A stretch of DNA of 64,000 nt, from assembly GCA_039707655.1 (NCBI GenBank), contig CM077671.1, forward strand, positions 306,342,509-306,406,508. Direction: 5' to 3'. Both the position numbers and the translations under genes were made by a program. This DNA comes from Elymus sibiricus. Lineage: Eukaryota; Streptophyta; Magnoliopsida; Poales; Poaceae. Positions 42,152-54,900 of this stretch are shown here, piece after piece (positions within the stretch are counted from its first letter, which is position 1; every line of letters begins with the position of its first letter). Under the pieces are notes generated by a model. The model ran no database searches. It had not been told where the DNA came from and saw only the letters and a program-made list of their open reading frames with translations.

Positions 42152-44491
42152 CAGCTTTTGCTCTCTCAAGTTGGACATGATGAAGGCTTATGACAGGGTT
42201 GAGTGGGCCTATCTACATGCAATCATGACCACGTTGGGCTTTTCTCCGACTTGGATAGAAACTGTTATGGGAATGGTAAAGACAGTGTCATTTTCAGTTC
42301 TCTTCAATAGTGAAAAGTTTGAGCAATTTAAACCTACAAGAGGTATTCGGTAGGGAGATTCAATTTCTCCTTACTTATTCTTACTTGCAGCAGAGGGATT
42401 TTCGTGCCTTTTAAAATGCAGTTCTTAGTCATCAGTACTCAGTGGTGTCAAGGTGGCTCCCACAGCTTCTGAGGTGAACCACCATATTATTTGCAGATGA
42501 CAACCTGTTGCTATTTAAGTCTAGTGTTGAGGGTGCAAATTTGGTTTCAAACTTGCTTAATACTTATTATCATGCTTCCGGATAAAGGATCAACAATGAC
42601 AATTCTTCAAAAAAATTCCAGCAAAGGTTGCTCAGGTACTTTAAGGCAACAGGTTAAAAATATACTTAATGTGTAGAATGAATCCTTGAGTGAAAAATAT
42701 CCCGGTATGCCTACCGAGGTTGGGCAATCCAAGAATGGCACTTTCAAGTACTTGAGAGACAGAGTTTGGGAGAAAGTAAGAGGATGGGTGCACAAGCTCC
42801 TCTCAGCTGCTGGTAAGGAGGTTCTTATAAAATATGTTGCACATGCGATACCCGTTTTCTCGATGTCCTGTTTTAGACTCCCCAGAGGACTGTGTGAGAC
42901 TGTGACATCTATTATAAGACAATTCTGGTGGGGCTCGAAGCAAGGGAAGAGGAAACCAGCTTGGGTGTCATGCGATGTGCTAACACGGTGAAAGAATTTA
43001 GGGGCCTTGGGGTTCAGAGATTTGGAAATCTTTAACTTGGCTCTCTTGTCAAGACAATCTTGGAAGTGTTTGACCGAACCCAATTCTCTGAGTGCACGCA
43101 TACTTAAAGCAGTCTATTACCCTGACTCATCCAACCTAGATGCAGAACTAGGACAACATCCCTCTCAGATTTGGCGAGCAATCGTTGATGGGAGGAACAT
43201 CATGAAGCAAGGCATCATTAGAAGGATCGGAGATGGTAGGTCAACCAATGTTTGGCAACACAATTGGATTCCACACGCGGGTTTAATGAGGCCTATCACA
43301 TCTTTGTTGCCGAACCCACCACAACTAGTAGTTGATCTCAATGATATTACCTCGGCAACTTGGAAAGAGCAGGTAATCAGGCAAGTTTTTGTACTTGTGG
43401 ACGCTGAAGCAATTGTGAAAATACCCCTCAGCACCAGACACGTTGAGGATTTTTGGGCATGGGTTGAGGATCCAAGGGTCCGGTTCTCTGTAAGGACTGC
43501 ATACAAGATGATTTTCGGTGTAAAGATGGGAAGGGAGGCATGGCTCGAGGAAGCTGAAAATATGTCCAACATGCAGGGGGAGATGACATGTTGGTCATCA
43601 ATGTGGAGGCTGGAGGTGCCGTCGAAACTGAAAATGTTCACGTGGAGACTGGCTCATCACTCTCTACCGACTGGAGACGTGCTTCAGCATAGAAATATGG
43701 CAACGACGGACGTGTGCGGGATCTGTGGTGCACAAGACAGCTGGCGCCACTCTCTACTTGATTGTGCGATATTCAGAAGCATTTGGGCACTATCTAATGA
43801 GGAGCTGGTACAACACATGTCCATGAACAGATATGAGAATGCCAAGAGATGGTTGTTTTCCATGACCGAATCAATACCCCAGGATGAGCTTGAGGTCATG
43901 ATAGTTACCTTATGGGCCATCTGGTCTGCCCGGGGTAAAGTTATTCATGAGGGAATTTTTCAGACATTGTATGATACTCATTGCTTCATATCGAGCTATC
44001 TGTCGAACTTGCGATTTATGAAGAAGCCGGTCACAGGAGCAAGGGCAACGACAGTGCCGAGACCCACACACTAGATTCCTCCCCCAGATCAGCATATGAA
44101 AGTAAACATGGATGAGTGGTTGCACGACATGGAAAGTTCGGTGTTGTTGCGGCGGTCTGCCGAGACATATCAGGGGGCTTCAGTAGTGGTGTACAATCAT
44201 ATGGATGATCCAGATGTTTTGGAGACTTTGGCCATTCTTGAGGCTCTTGATATCGCTGAATGATCTTTACCTGCACAAAATTTCTGTTGCGTTGGACTGC
44301 AATGAGGCCGTTCAAGCACTCAAATTCAGTACATCTGCACTATATGGGGCTATGGCACATGAAATTGTAGATCATTATAGACTTTTTTATTCTTGTTTGA
44401 TTAGTCACGAATTTAGAACCTCCAATGTGGAGGCTCACAGACTTGCAAAGCATGCTTTAACACTGGGTACCGGCCGCCAGGCTTGGTTCGG
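42152..44491 (+). pseudogene. Decayed LINE with RNase H tail, plus strand
   Basis: It begins inside reverse transcriptase (FCSLKLDMMKAYDRVEW, 42157-42207), so the 5' half is missing. It continues with PTRGIR then a stop (TAG in place of the usual Q), FADDNLLLFKSS (about 42496-42530) and the RT thumb region to 42991. A long open stretch (43007-44074, 355 codons) encodes the C-terminal part with the zinc-binding domain (VCGICGAQDSWRHSLLDC, about residues 235-255) and LWAIWSARGK. RNase H-like remnants lie at 44200-44490 (VALDCNEAVQAL and SNVEAHRLAKHA) after frameshifts. It is interrupted at 44492 by an LTR element. The rest lies beyond the window, if it is kept. Confidence 0.82.
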
Positions 44492-46009
44492 TGATACGTC
44501 CGTTTTGTATCATGATTTCTTATTGATATTTATGTTATTCCTGTCCATTATTCCTTATTATCATAAAATTCTTATGCCTTTTATCTCTGAATATGCAAGG
44601 TACATGACACAGAGGGAAAAATCTGGAAATTGGAATTCTGGACCGGGAAACCAAGAAAAAGCCAGAAAAATCACCAGACCCCAAATGACCTGAAACTTCA
44701 CGGATAATTTTTATGGATTATTTAAGAATTATTGGGCCAAATATACCAGAGGGGGGCCACCTGCTGGCCACAAGCCAACAGGGCGCACCCACCCCCTGGG
44801 CGCGCCCTGCTGGCTTGTGGGGCCCCAGTAGGCCTCCCGACCCCTCTCTTCTCCTATATGGTGTGTTTTACCCTAGAAAAAATCATAAGCAACCTTTCAG
44901 GACGAAGCACCGCCGTCTCGAGGCGGAAACCTGGGCACAGGCCCTTTTGCACTCCGACAGGCTGATTCTGCCACGAAAACTTCTCTCAAGGAGGGGGAGA
45001 TCGAAGCCATCGTCATCACGAACGCTTCCTCCTTCGTGGGAGGACCAATCTTCATCAACATCTTCACCAACACCATCTCATGTCCAACGCTAGTTCATCT
45101 CTTGTATTCAATCTTTGTCCCAAAACCTCAGATTGGTACCTGTGGCTTACTAGTAGTGTTGATGACATCGTGTAGTTGATGCTTGTTGGATTACTTGGTG
45201 AAAGAGATTATGTTCAGATCTTTAATCTCCATCATTACACCTCTGATCTTGAACATGTTGATGAGGTGTGAGTAGTTACTATTGTTCCCGAGGACATGGG
45301 AGAAGTCTTGTTATAAGTAATCATGTGAAGTTGGTATTCGTTCGATATTTTGATGATATGTATGTTGTTACTTCTCTTAGTGGTGACATGTGAACGTCGA
45401 CTACATGACACTTCACCATGCTATGGGCCTAAGGGAAGTCATTGTGGAGTAACAAGTAGATGATGGGTTGCTAGAGTGACAGAAGCTTAAACCCCAGTTT
45501 ATGAGTTGCTTCATAAGGGGCTGATTTGGATCCACACGTTTCATGCTATGGTTAGATTTATTTTAATTCTTCTTTCGTAGTTGCGGATGCTTGCGAGAGG
45601 GGGTAATCATAAGTGGGTTGTTTGTTCAAGTAAGAACAATATCTTAGCACCGGTCCACCCACATATCAAATTATCATAGTAGCGAACGCGAATCAACTCA
45701 ACATGATGAACATGACTAGACAGAAACTCTCATGTGTCCTCGGGAGCGCTTGCTTAATATAAGGGTACTTTCAGGACTGTCCTTTGCTATAAAAAGGATT
45801 GGGCTACCTTGATGCACCTTTGCTATTATTATTACTTGTCACTTGTTACGAATTATCTTGCTAGAAAACTATCTATCATTGTTACTCACAGCACTTGCAG
45901 AGAATACCTTGCCGAAAACTGCTTATCATTGCCTTCTCCTCCTCGTTGGGTTCGACACTCTTACTTATAAAAAGGACTACGATTGATCCCCTATACTTGT
46001 GGGTCATCA
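44492..46009 (+). repeat. 5' LTR of element D
   Basis: This LTR is 1518 bp, begins TGATACGTCCGTTTTGTATC and ends CTTGTGGGTCATCA. The start differs from the B and C LTRs after TGATACGTC. A palindromic GGGCGCACCC and GGGCGCGCCC pair lies near 44780-44810, and CCTATATGGTGTG near 44852 may be the promoter TATA region (inference). Confidence 0.85.
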
Positions 46010-46020
46010 AGACTCTTTTC

Positions 46021-46038
46021 TAGCGCCGTTGCCGGCGA
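46021..46038 (+). other. Degenerate primer-binding site of element D
   Basis: TAGCGCCGTTGCCGGCGA differs from the tRNA-Asp complement at two positions. It lies 11 bases after the LTR. Confidence 0.8.
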
Positions 46039-46087
46039 GTGAAGCGCCTTTGGTAAGTGGAAATTGGTAAGGAAACATTCTCGATAC

Positions 46088-46603
46088 ATGCCGAAATTTA
46101 CTGTTGCTTGTCACTATAAACGATCACCCTTTAAGTCGCTTGTTCGGGGCATCTTCGCCTCGAACGGAAGTTGAAGATGTTGCTCCTCAACCTCCTAAAC
46201 CTACTAAAAATATTTACTATGAGATTCCTTCGGGTATGTTAGAAAAACTGCTAGCTAATCCTTATGATGGTACGACTCATCCTGATTACCATTTTATATT
46301 TGTCGATAAGGTTTGTGGATTATTTCAGCTTGCAGGCTTGTCTGGAGACAAAGTTAAGAAGAAGGTTTTCCCTTTATCTTTGGAGGGAAAGGCATTAATG
46401 TGGTATCGACTATTGGATGATATTGGATCATGGGACTGGAATCATTTGAAGCTGGAATTCCATCAGAAGTTTTATCCTATGCATCTAATCCATCGTGATC
46501 AGAACTTTATTTATAATTGCTGGCCTCGTGAAGGAGAAAGTATCGCTCAAGCTTGGGGGAGGCTTAAATCTATGATGCACACTTTCCCCAACCATGAGCT
46601 TTC
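46088..46603 (+). pseudogene. Gag of element D, N-terminal part
   Basis: The likely start is ATG 46088 (MPKFTVA), with a frameshift within the next 30 bases. The frame then runs through NDHPLSRLFGAS to the gag core (FPLSLEGKALMWYRLLDD, then LEFHQKFYP and IAQAWGRLKSMM). The core resembles that of the gag at 1648-3042 in position of motifs. It is cut at 46603 by the copia element, and the remaining codons continue at 63238. Confidence 0.82.
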
Positions 46604-48390
46604 TTTTGGAAATATGCCCTAGAGGCAATAATAAAATGGTTATTATTATATTTCCTTGTTCATGATAATTGTTTATTATCCATGCTATAATTGTATTGAT
46701 TGGAAACTCAAATACATGTGTGGGTATATAGACAACACCGTGTCCCTAGTAAGCCTCTATAGGACTAGCTCGTTGATCAAAGATGGTCCAGGATTCCTGG
46801 CCATAGACATGAGTTGTCATATGATGATGGGATCACATCATTAGGAGAATGATGTGATGGACAAGACCCAAACTATGAACGTAGCATACGATCGTGTCAG
46901 TTTGTTGCTATTGTTTTCTGCATGTCAAGTATATGTTCCTATGACCATGAGATCATGTAACTCACTAACATCGGAGGAGTACCTTGTGTGTATCAAACGT
47001 CACAACGTAACTGGGTGACTATAAAGATGCTCTACAGGTATCTCCGAGCGTGTCTGTTGAGTTGGCATGGATCAAGACTGGGATTTGTTACTCCGTGTGA
47101 CGGAGAGGTATCTCAGGGCCCACTCGGTAATACAACATCACAATGAGCCTTGCAAGCAAAGTGACTAAAGAGTTAGCCACGGGATCTTGTATTACGGAAC
47201 GAGTAAAGAGACTTGCCGGTAACGAGATTGAACTAGGTATAGAGATACCGACGATCGAATCTCGGGCAAGTAACATACCAATAAACAAAGGGAACAATGT
47301 ACGGGATTAACTGAATCCTTGACATAGAGGTTCAACCGATAAAGATCTTCGTAGAATATGTAGGAACCAATATGGGCATCCAGGTCCCGCTATTGGTTAT
47401 TGGCCATAGAGGTGTCTCGGTCATGTCTACATAGTTCTTGAACCCACAGGGTCTGCACACTTAACGTTCGGTGACGTTTCGGTATTATTGAGTTGTATAT
47501 GTTGGTGACCGAAGGTTGTTCGGAGTCACAGATTAGATCCCGGGCGTCACGAGGAGCTCCGGAATGGTGCGGAGGTACATATTTATATATAGAAAGTGGT
47601 ATTTGGGTTCCAGAAAAGTTTTGGGTATTTTCGGTAGTGTACCGGGAGTGACGAATGGGTTCCGGGGGTCCACCGGGAGGGGCCCACCCACCCCGGGGGG
47701 CCACATGGGCCCAAGAGGTGGCGCACCAGCCCCTTGTGGGCTGGGCAGCCGACCCCATGAGGGCCCATGCGCGCAAGAGGAAAAGGGTGGAGGGTGGGAG
47801 GAGTCCTTGTTGGAGTAGGACTCCTCCCCCGCGCCCACCTCCTTGTTGGAGGTGGATTCCACCTCTTGGCTGGCGGCCAAGGCCCTAGGGGGAACCCTAG
47901 GGCGCCTCCTCCCACCCCTTCCTCCTATATACAGTGTAGGTTTGAGGGAAGCCCAACACCTGAAAAGCCACGTGCTGCCCTCTCCTCTCTAGATCGTCTT
48001 TCTCCTCTAGATTAGTTCGGTAGAGCTCGACGGAGTCCTGCCGGATTAGTTCACCACCACCGCCACCACGCCGTTGTGCTGCCGGAGAACTCATCTACCT
48101 CTTCGCCCTCGCTTGCTGGATCAAGGAGGCGGAGATCGTCATCGAGCTGTACGTGTGCTGAACGCGGAGGTGCCATCTGTTCGGTGCTAGATCATGATTG
48201 GATCGCTAGACGGCTTGCGATTTGGATCGCGAAGACGTTCGACTACATCAACAACGTTTCTTAATGATTCCCGCTTAGCGATCTACAAGGGTATGTGGAT
48301 CCGATCTCCCCTCTCCTAGATGCTCATCTCCATGGATAGATCTTGTGTGTGCGTAGGAAATTTTTTGTTTCCCATGCAACGTTCCCAATA
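46604..48390 (+). repeat. 5' LTR of the copia element
   Basis: It is 1787 bp long. The terminal TG is mutated to TT, and the end reads CAACGTTCCCAATA in place of ...CCCAACA, so both terminal dinucleotides carry changes. The core is shared with 61475-63232, including the GC-rich stretch near 47650-47900 and CCTCCTATATACAG near 47930 as a possible TATA region. Confidence 0.9.
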
Positions 48391-48391
48391 G

Positions 48392-48407
48392 TGGTATCAG
48401 CGCTAGG
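48392..48407 (+). other. Primer-binding site, initiator-Met tRNA type
   Basis: TGGTATCAGCGCTAGG follows the LTR directly; one base differs from the usual TGGTATCAGAGC core. Confidence 0.85.
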
Positions 48408-49192
48408 TCTATGCGTAGATGAGATCACGAGTAGAACACAAAGGAGTTTTGTGGGCGTTGATATTTAGATTGCTTCCCTCCTTAGTCTTTTCTTGATTCA
48501 GCGGTATTGTGGGATGAAGCGGCTTGGACCAACCTTACTCGTCCACGTACGAGAGACCGGTTCCATCGACTGACATGTAACTTTGTTGCATAAGATGGCT
48601 GGCGGGTGTCTGTCTCTCCCACTTTAGTTGAATCGGATTCGACAAAGGCGGTCCTTGTAGAAGGTGAAATAGCAACTTGTATATCACCGTTGTGGTTTTT
48701 CGTAGGTAAGAATCGTTCTTGCTAGATACCCATAGCAGCCACGTAAAACATGCAACAACAAATTAGAGGACGTCTAACTTGTTTTTGCAGGGTATGATGT
48801 GATATGATATGGCCAAAGACATGATGAGATATATGTGATGTATGAGATGATCATGTTTTGTATAGATTATCACGACTTGCACGTCGATGAGTACGGAAAC
48901 CAACAGGAGCCATAGGGTTGTCTTTAATTTATTTTCACCTTTTTGCTTTACTTTATCGCTATGAGTTAGCAATAGTTGTAGAAGCACAGTTGGTGCGACA
49001 ACCTCATGGCAACACGTTGATGGAGATCAAGATGATGGAGATCATGGTGTCATGCCGGTGACGATGGAGATCATGCCGGTGCTTTGGAGATGGAGATCAA
49101 AAGCACAAGTTCATGGCCATGTCATGTCACTTATGATTTGCATGTGATGTTAATCCTTTTATGCACCTTGTTTTGCTTAGGACGACGGCAGC
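48408..49192 (+). other. Copia 5' leader, part 1
   Basis: Non-coding leader of the copia element, ending GCTTAGGACGACGGCAGC at the insertion site of element E. It continues at 56973 (GTAGCATTATAAGG). No ORF of note lies here. The last five bases, GCAGC (49188-49192), form the left copy of the element E target duplication. Confidence 0.82.
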
Positions 49193-50247
49193 TGATGCGG
49201 AGCATCCTACGGACATCACCATGTCAAGAGTCCGTTTGGCAAGTGACACGTGCGACCTCTACTTCACATACATAAAGGTGAATCATCTCCTTTACACGTG
49301 TCCACTTGACCCCTTCGAGGATGGCATACTACTTGACACTCCTTCTGTGTGCATATATAGGTATTGTCGGACCTTCACGGATGACAAGAAGGAGTGCAAG
49401 CGCCAAGGAACGACTACACCTTCCTCAAGGTAAGCCTGGAAGCGGAGACGGAAGAAGATGGAACTGCGGAGTCTACAGCAGCCGGACGTCCGACAGCCTT
49501 CGGACGTCCGACGTCTTCCGGACGTCCGACGCCTGGAGTCCATCCCAGCCAGAGGACGAGGAGAATCTACAGCGACTGGACGACCGATGCCTTCCAGACG
49601 TCCGGCAGCCTCTAGCGCCCGGATGTCCGAGCCCATCCAGAAATCCGGCGCCAAGTCACCCGCGCCGAAATGACGGAAGTCCGAAGACCTCCGGACGACC
49701 GAGCCACGAACGTCCGACACGCTCCGGACATCCGGACCCTCCCGAGCCTCCGGACGACCGACGCCCTCCGGACGTCCGACACTTGCCTGTGTGCAGCCAC
49801 GGGCCTTGGGCCTTGTATCCCTTCTCCACTTACCCCTTCATGGCCAAGACTATATATACTCCACCCCCACCTCCATTCTAGGGTTAGCATTGACTTAGCT
49901 CATAGATAGATGAGCCTTTGCTCCTTCCACTACCTCTCCCATGGAGTAGATGCCTCTATGAGAGAAGATCCCTAGTGGATGTCAAGGCCCCCTTGCGTGG
50001 GAAGATCCCTAGTGGATTCAAGGCCCCATCTCCCCATGGGATTTGGGATGAACTCTACCATGTATCCTCTTTCCCTTTGTTGTTCTTGTACCCTTGTGGA
50101 TCTTGTGTGGATGTGAGCATAGTGGATGTGTGATTGGACTTGTTTTGAGTGTTTCTCTTGTGATTTCCCGGTCGTGTTCTTCGTGTTCATGCACAAATCC
50201 ACCTCCAATTCGTGAAAGATCAACGCACACGGGCGTGCCCCGTATCA
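49193..50247 (+). repeat. 5' LTR of element E
   Basis: This LTR is 1055 bp, TGATGCGGAGCATCC to GTGCCCCGTATCA. The first bases form a small hairpin (GATGC-GGA-GCATC). Positions 49480-49790 hold an array of GGACGTCCG-type palindromes. A TATATATACTCC stretch at about 49851 is a candidate TATA box. Confidence 0.9.
49480..49790 (+). repeat. GGACGTCCG palindrome array in the 5' LTR
   Basis: CGGACGTCCGAC occurs at least four times exactly (near 49484, 49499, 49515 and 49766). About ten variants differ by one or two bases (CAGACGTCCGG, CGGATGTCCGA, CGGACGACCGA, CGAACGTCCGA, CGGACATCCGG). The core GACGTC is a palindrome with an ACGT centre. Confidence 0.88.
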
Positions 50248-51971
50248 TATTGGTATCAAGGGCCACGTTTCTCACGAATCTGGAGTCCTACTCTTCGTTT
50301 TCTAGCCTAATTTTGTGTGTTTTTGTCCCAATTCGAAAATCCCCACCAAAAATAGCCTCACCAAATTTGTTGTGATTTGTTGGTTCTTGTGAGATTTTGT
50401 TGATTTTGATCCATGGAATTCGTGTTTGACAAGTAGATCTAGCTTTCCCACCACGAAATCCCCCCAATTTTTCTTTTTCCCCATCAATTTTGACCCCGAA
50501 AATCGATATTTCCACCCAAAATCGCGTCCTGGATCTGAAATCCCGAGCTGACCCAGACCCTTCGGACGTCCGACAGCCTCCGGACGTCCGGACCCTTCCG
50601 AAGCCTCGGACGTCCGACACTTTCTGGACGTCCGGAAAACCAAAACAGAGCTGATTTCTCGGATTTCCGGACCGTCCGGACGTCCGACCCTCGGATATCC
50701 GACATCTCTCCGACACCTGTAAAAACTGACTTTTGCTGATTCTTGTTTCGGCCATAACTAATTCAGCCGGACTCCGATTTTGACGTTCTTTAGCTCGTTT
50801 TGTAGCTATTGACACCCTCCATCCCACAAAAATAGATTCATACCCATTTGACTCCATAATAGTTTTGAAATTTTGGCAAGTTTGCCTAGGCCTCCACCAT
50901 AACTTCCGCATAGCTTTTCCGCCAAAAAAGTTCCGCTTCCCTAACCCAATTTTGTTTGAGATTTTGAGTTGCGGTTTCTGTTTCCTAAGTTGTTTCGGCT
51001 AATTAGGGACGGTTCTACATCGACAACGCCGCCACTCATCATCGCCTCGGCCTCGACATCGACATCGGCCACTTTGCCTTTTAGCACCCCAACCGTAAGC
51101 AAGGACGGTAATCCCGATGACATCTTTGTCCATTATCTTGCCATTGCATTGATCGCTTCGAGCCTATTGCATACCTTACCCATTGAGACTAGCGAGTTGA
51201 GAATTGCCGGGCCACGTTACTTGTGCACCGTAGTGATACTCTTATGCCGCATAGCTACTTTTAGCGTGCAAACATCTTGTCCTCTACATTGTGCCATAAG
51301 TCTCTCCCGTGCATATCCATCATACTTGTCTCATATCTTGGTTCAAGCATCAAGCATAGAGAAAAAAAAGAAGAAAAAAAGAGCAAAAATAAGAAAAAGC
51401 TTTTAAGCAAAAGAGGAGATACAAAAGAGCTTATAAGCAATAGCAATAGCATTGAGGCATTTTGCGTAGTAGATACACTTGGATCATACATACATAGCAT
51501 ACTTGGGATTGAAGACGGCACATTTCCTCTTTTAGGTTGGTGCACAAACGCGTATCTAGACCATTTGAGCAATCGAGTTATTGTCTCTCTTGTATCCGTG
51601 CAACACGAGCTTTTCCCGGGTCTCACATATTTTGTGCTCATTCCTTGGTTGCGCAGATCCCATCTATCTATCCGTGTGTGTGTTCCTAGTGCCACCATAG
51701 CTATTGATCTATTTGCTTTGCATTACAATTTTGTGAATCTTCCTCAACATTTTTGATATCTTGAATTGACAATTGCTTGAATTTTGTGCCACTTGTCCTA
51801 ACCGAGCCACTCAATAAGCTTTACATTCTAGGTGTGAGTGAACAAATCCGGTACCAATTCCCCTATTCTTGCATTTCACATTGAGTGAAACAGGATACAT
51901 CCTCAACTTTGGGAAACGGTATTTTGGTATTGTTTATCTCATTTCCCACTCACCTTTGCTCGAGTCTTGTG
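50248..51971 (+). other. Leader region of element E
   Basis: 1.7 kb between the LTR and the long ORF. The primer site lies at its start. Another palindrome array is at 50560-50710 with five GGACGTCCG copies. A purine-rich AAAAAAAAGAAGAAAAAAAG run lies at 51362-51381. There is no recognisable gag. The short open frames are not convincing. Confidence 0.75.
50558..50712 (+). repeat. GGACGTCCG palindrome array in the element E leader
   Basis: Copies include CGGACGTCCGACAG, CGGACGTCCGGACC, CGGACGTCCGACAC, TGGACGTCCGGAAA and CGGACGTCCGACCC, plus CGGATATCCGACA. It is the same motif as in the LTRs but placed outside them. Confidence 0.86.
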
Positions 51972-54900
51972 ATGGATAGGCAAAGCACATCATCTTCGGT
52001 CTTCGACGACTACATCGACATGAACAACTACATCAACCAAAAACTCGAGCGACTCGCCACCGATGTAAGACACTCCGAAGCTCGTAAAAGAGACTACATC
52101 GACAACAAGTTGGACGCACACATGGAGCAACTTCGACATGTGCTAGCCAACTACAAGTCTTCTTCCCCTTCGTCATCTTCAAGGCGAAGATGCTCAAGTC
52201 GCACATCTTCGGAGGACCCATCCGATGCAAGCAAAAGTCGGCCAAGTCCTCATCTTCGAGACGACCGCCACAACAACCATCACGTTTGTCATCTCCATCA
52301 TCGCGAAGGGCAAGCCACCTCCAAGAAACAAGTGCGCGAAGACCAAGAACACCACCAAGGACAAGCTTCGACGCCAAGATCAAGGCGATTGACTACACGC
52401 ATGGATGACCCTTCCATCTTTGGAAGCATCCCAAGGAAGATGGCCGAGCATGGGAATTTCCCTTCGGTCATGGAGGCGAGTGATGATGTACCATCTTCGG
52501 CCTTCATCCACGACGACGACGACGAGACGGTTGAGCATGGGACCATCCCTTCAACCAAGGAGGCGCAAGGAGTTGAGCATGGAGACGTTTGCACCTACAT
52601 CTCTCCGGCACCCACATATGATGAGATGCCCCAATTTCCATGTGAGGAGAGCCACCACCACATGAGTGAGATGAGTGACTCCACCATAAATGACATTGAG
52701 TGCATTTCCTATGAGAGGATGAGTGTGACTACCACTAGCCCCATACACGAAAACATGCCAAATTTCCTATGTGAGGTTGAGAGCCATCACCACCCATTGA
52801 GTGACTCAACCATCCACATGAGTGAGGGCATCCTAGAGGGAGTGAGTGAGCCACAACACTTAGTGAGTGAGGTAGTTGAGAGGGCATGTGAGGCCACTAT
52901 GATTTCTAACAACTTAACCTCTATTCCTATTGTGTCTTCTTCTTTGGTGCTAGGTCTCCTACATGACGACGCGCCTACCCTCGATGATTCCATCCCTCCA
53001 ATGGGAATGACGATGGCCATGGTGGAATATGACGCACCCCCCACATGGTTCCATCAAGATGACGATGGCCACGAGTTGGTACTTCCTACCTCACCTAAAT
53101 CACATGAGCGGATCTCTAAAGGTAACATAGGTGAAGGTTCTTTGCTTGTCCCACTAGTGGACTATCTTGAGATTGATTGCTTGCATGATGATGATACACC
53201 TATTGCTATGCTTCATGATTATGCGATTTCCTCATGTGATGAATTACCCATTTATGATGAGTTTGATGATTCTCATGTGGAGTCTATTAGTTATGATGCC
53301 ATGTTGCATAGGATACCTTGTGAGAACTCTATTGGTCACATCATGTTCGACAACCCTCTAAACTTGTCATATGCTATGCATGAGATCACCAATATTGCAT
53401 TTTTACAATCTCATCGTAGTAACTATGCATATGCAATTAAGATAAATCCAATTTGCACATATGGCATAGATGACAAACCCATGTGTATTGGCATTTGCTT
53501 TTCTTGTGATGATATTGCCATGCCCCCTTTGCATCATTTGCGCAATTGTTCATTATTGCCATGCCATGACCACCATGATTTGGAAATGCATTATTTTGGA
53601 TGTTGTACATACTCTCCAAATTATGCTTCCGCTATTGCACATGAGGAGACCCCCATAGTTTCCTCATACATGTTAGGAGATTTTGTTACATCCCATCCAT
53701 TGCATGATCCCAATTATTGTGTGCACCATCCGCATATCATGAATATCAATGCTCCCGATAATTTACATGATGCACTACATATTTCTAGTCTCCATTATGC
53801 TATACATAAAAACAAACCTTTCATGATGGATGACATGTTCTTATATCATGCATCTCATTTATTTGAGCATTGGATACTTTGTGCTAATGAACACAAGCAC
53901 ATGCACATCCTAACGGATGATGTATACATATACCACGTGCACACAATTTCCCCTTTGCCTTTGTTGTGTGTAGGTACTCATGATTACTCGTCAACCTCAC
54001 AATCCCATGAGTTGACAAAAAGAGCTCTTGAGAGCACCGATGCTTTGGGATCTACCGGAATGTGTCTCCAACCATTCCCCTCGCGCAAGGACTACGCGCA
54101 TTTCTTCTACATGGCCCTCACATGGTTATGGGCTATTGGCCATTATATATCCTTTGCCCATATTTCCATGTTCACTTTGCATGATATGCTCATTTCTATG
54201 CCCTTGCCATGCATTTGTGACCCATGCTTTGCATTACACATTACACTTGACTATATGACTTGTATGCGTACTTACAAGCTTGGTGGAGATATTACTTACT
54301 ATTGCCATGTTTGCTTTCGGCTCCATGCCTATGATGACACGTTGATCTTGCTTCGTTTTCATGCTTGTGATATGTCATGTGCATTATGTATGCCCACTAG
54401 TTGCACATGTGACATGATTACCATGATTTCCTCTAGTATGTTGCATCTTCGCACTACTAGTTTGCACGACATGATCACTATGCTTGCTTGTGTTGCATCA
54501 CCGATGTGCTCCTTTTATGCGGTTGATGACAACCATTGCCATGCTTCGCACATGATTGCAATAGCTTGTTGTCATATGTCTCCATGTGTTGCCTTTCTCA
54601 TGCTAGATGATTTTCCATGTATTGAGTGAAACAATGCTATTCATTTTGTTAATGAGATTGCCCCCATAGCTTTCTCTCATATTCTTGGAGCTTTTGACAT
54701 CTTTCATGTGAAGCATGCTTTGTTTCCTTCTTTGCACCATATGCCTAGTGCCATGAATATAGCCATTGTTGCATCATATTGTTCATGCACTTTTTATCCT
54801 CATGGTTATGTGCAAGAGAAGAGAACCATCATGATGGATGATGTGTTTGTCTACCATGCACATACATTGTTTCCTTTGTTGTGTGTATGTGTAGGATACT

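Noticed and set aside
41570..42180. Several overlapping plus and minus open frames of 100-190 codons
   Set aside because: They lie inside the two Tourist-type MITEs, with no homology or motif; the frames overlap each other.
47390..48094. Pro/Gly-rich open frames in the copia LTR (repeated at 62356-62965)
   Set aside because: They sit in the GC-rich part of both LTRs and are not conserved as frames between the two copies. They are LTR sequence, not genes.
49292..49909. Open frames rich in PDVR/RTSD across the element E LTR
   Set aside because: The repeats come from the GGACGTCCG array translated in several frames on both strands. No single frame is favoured in the 5' LTR.
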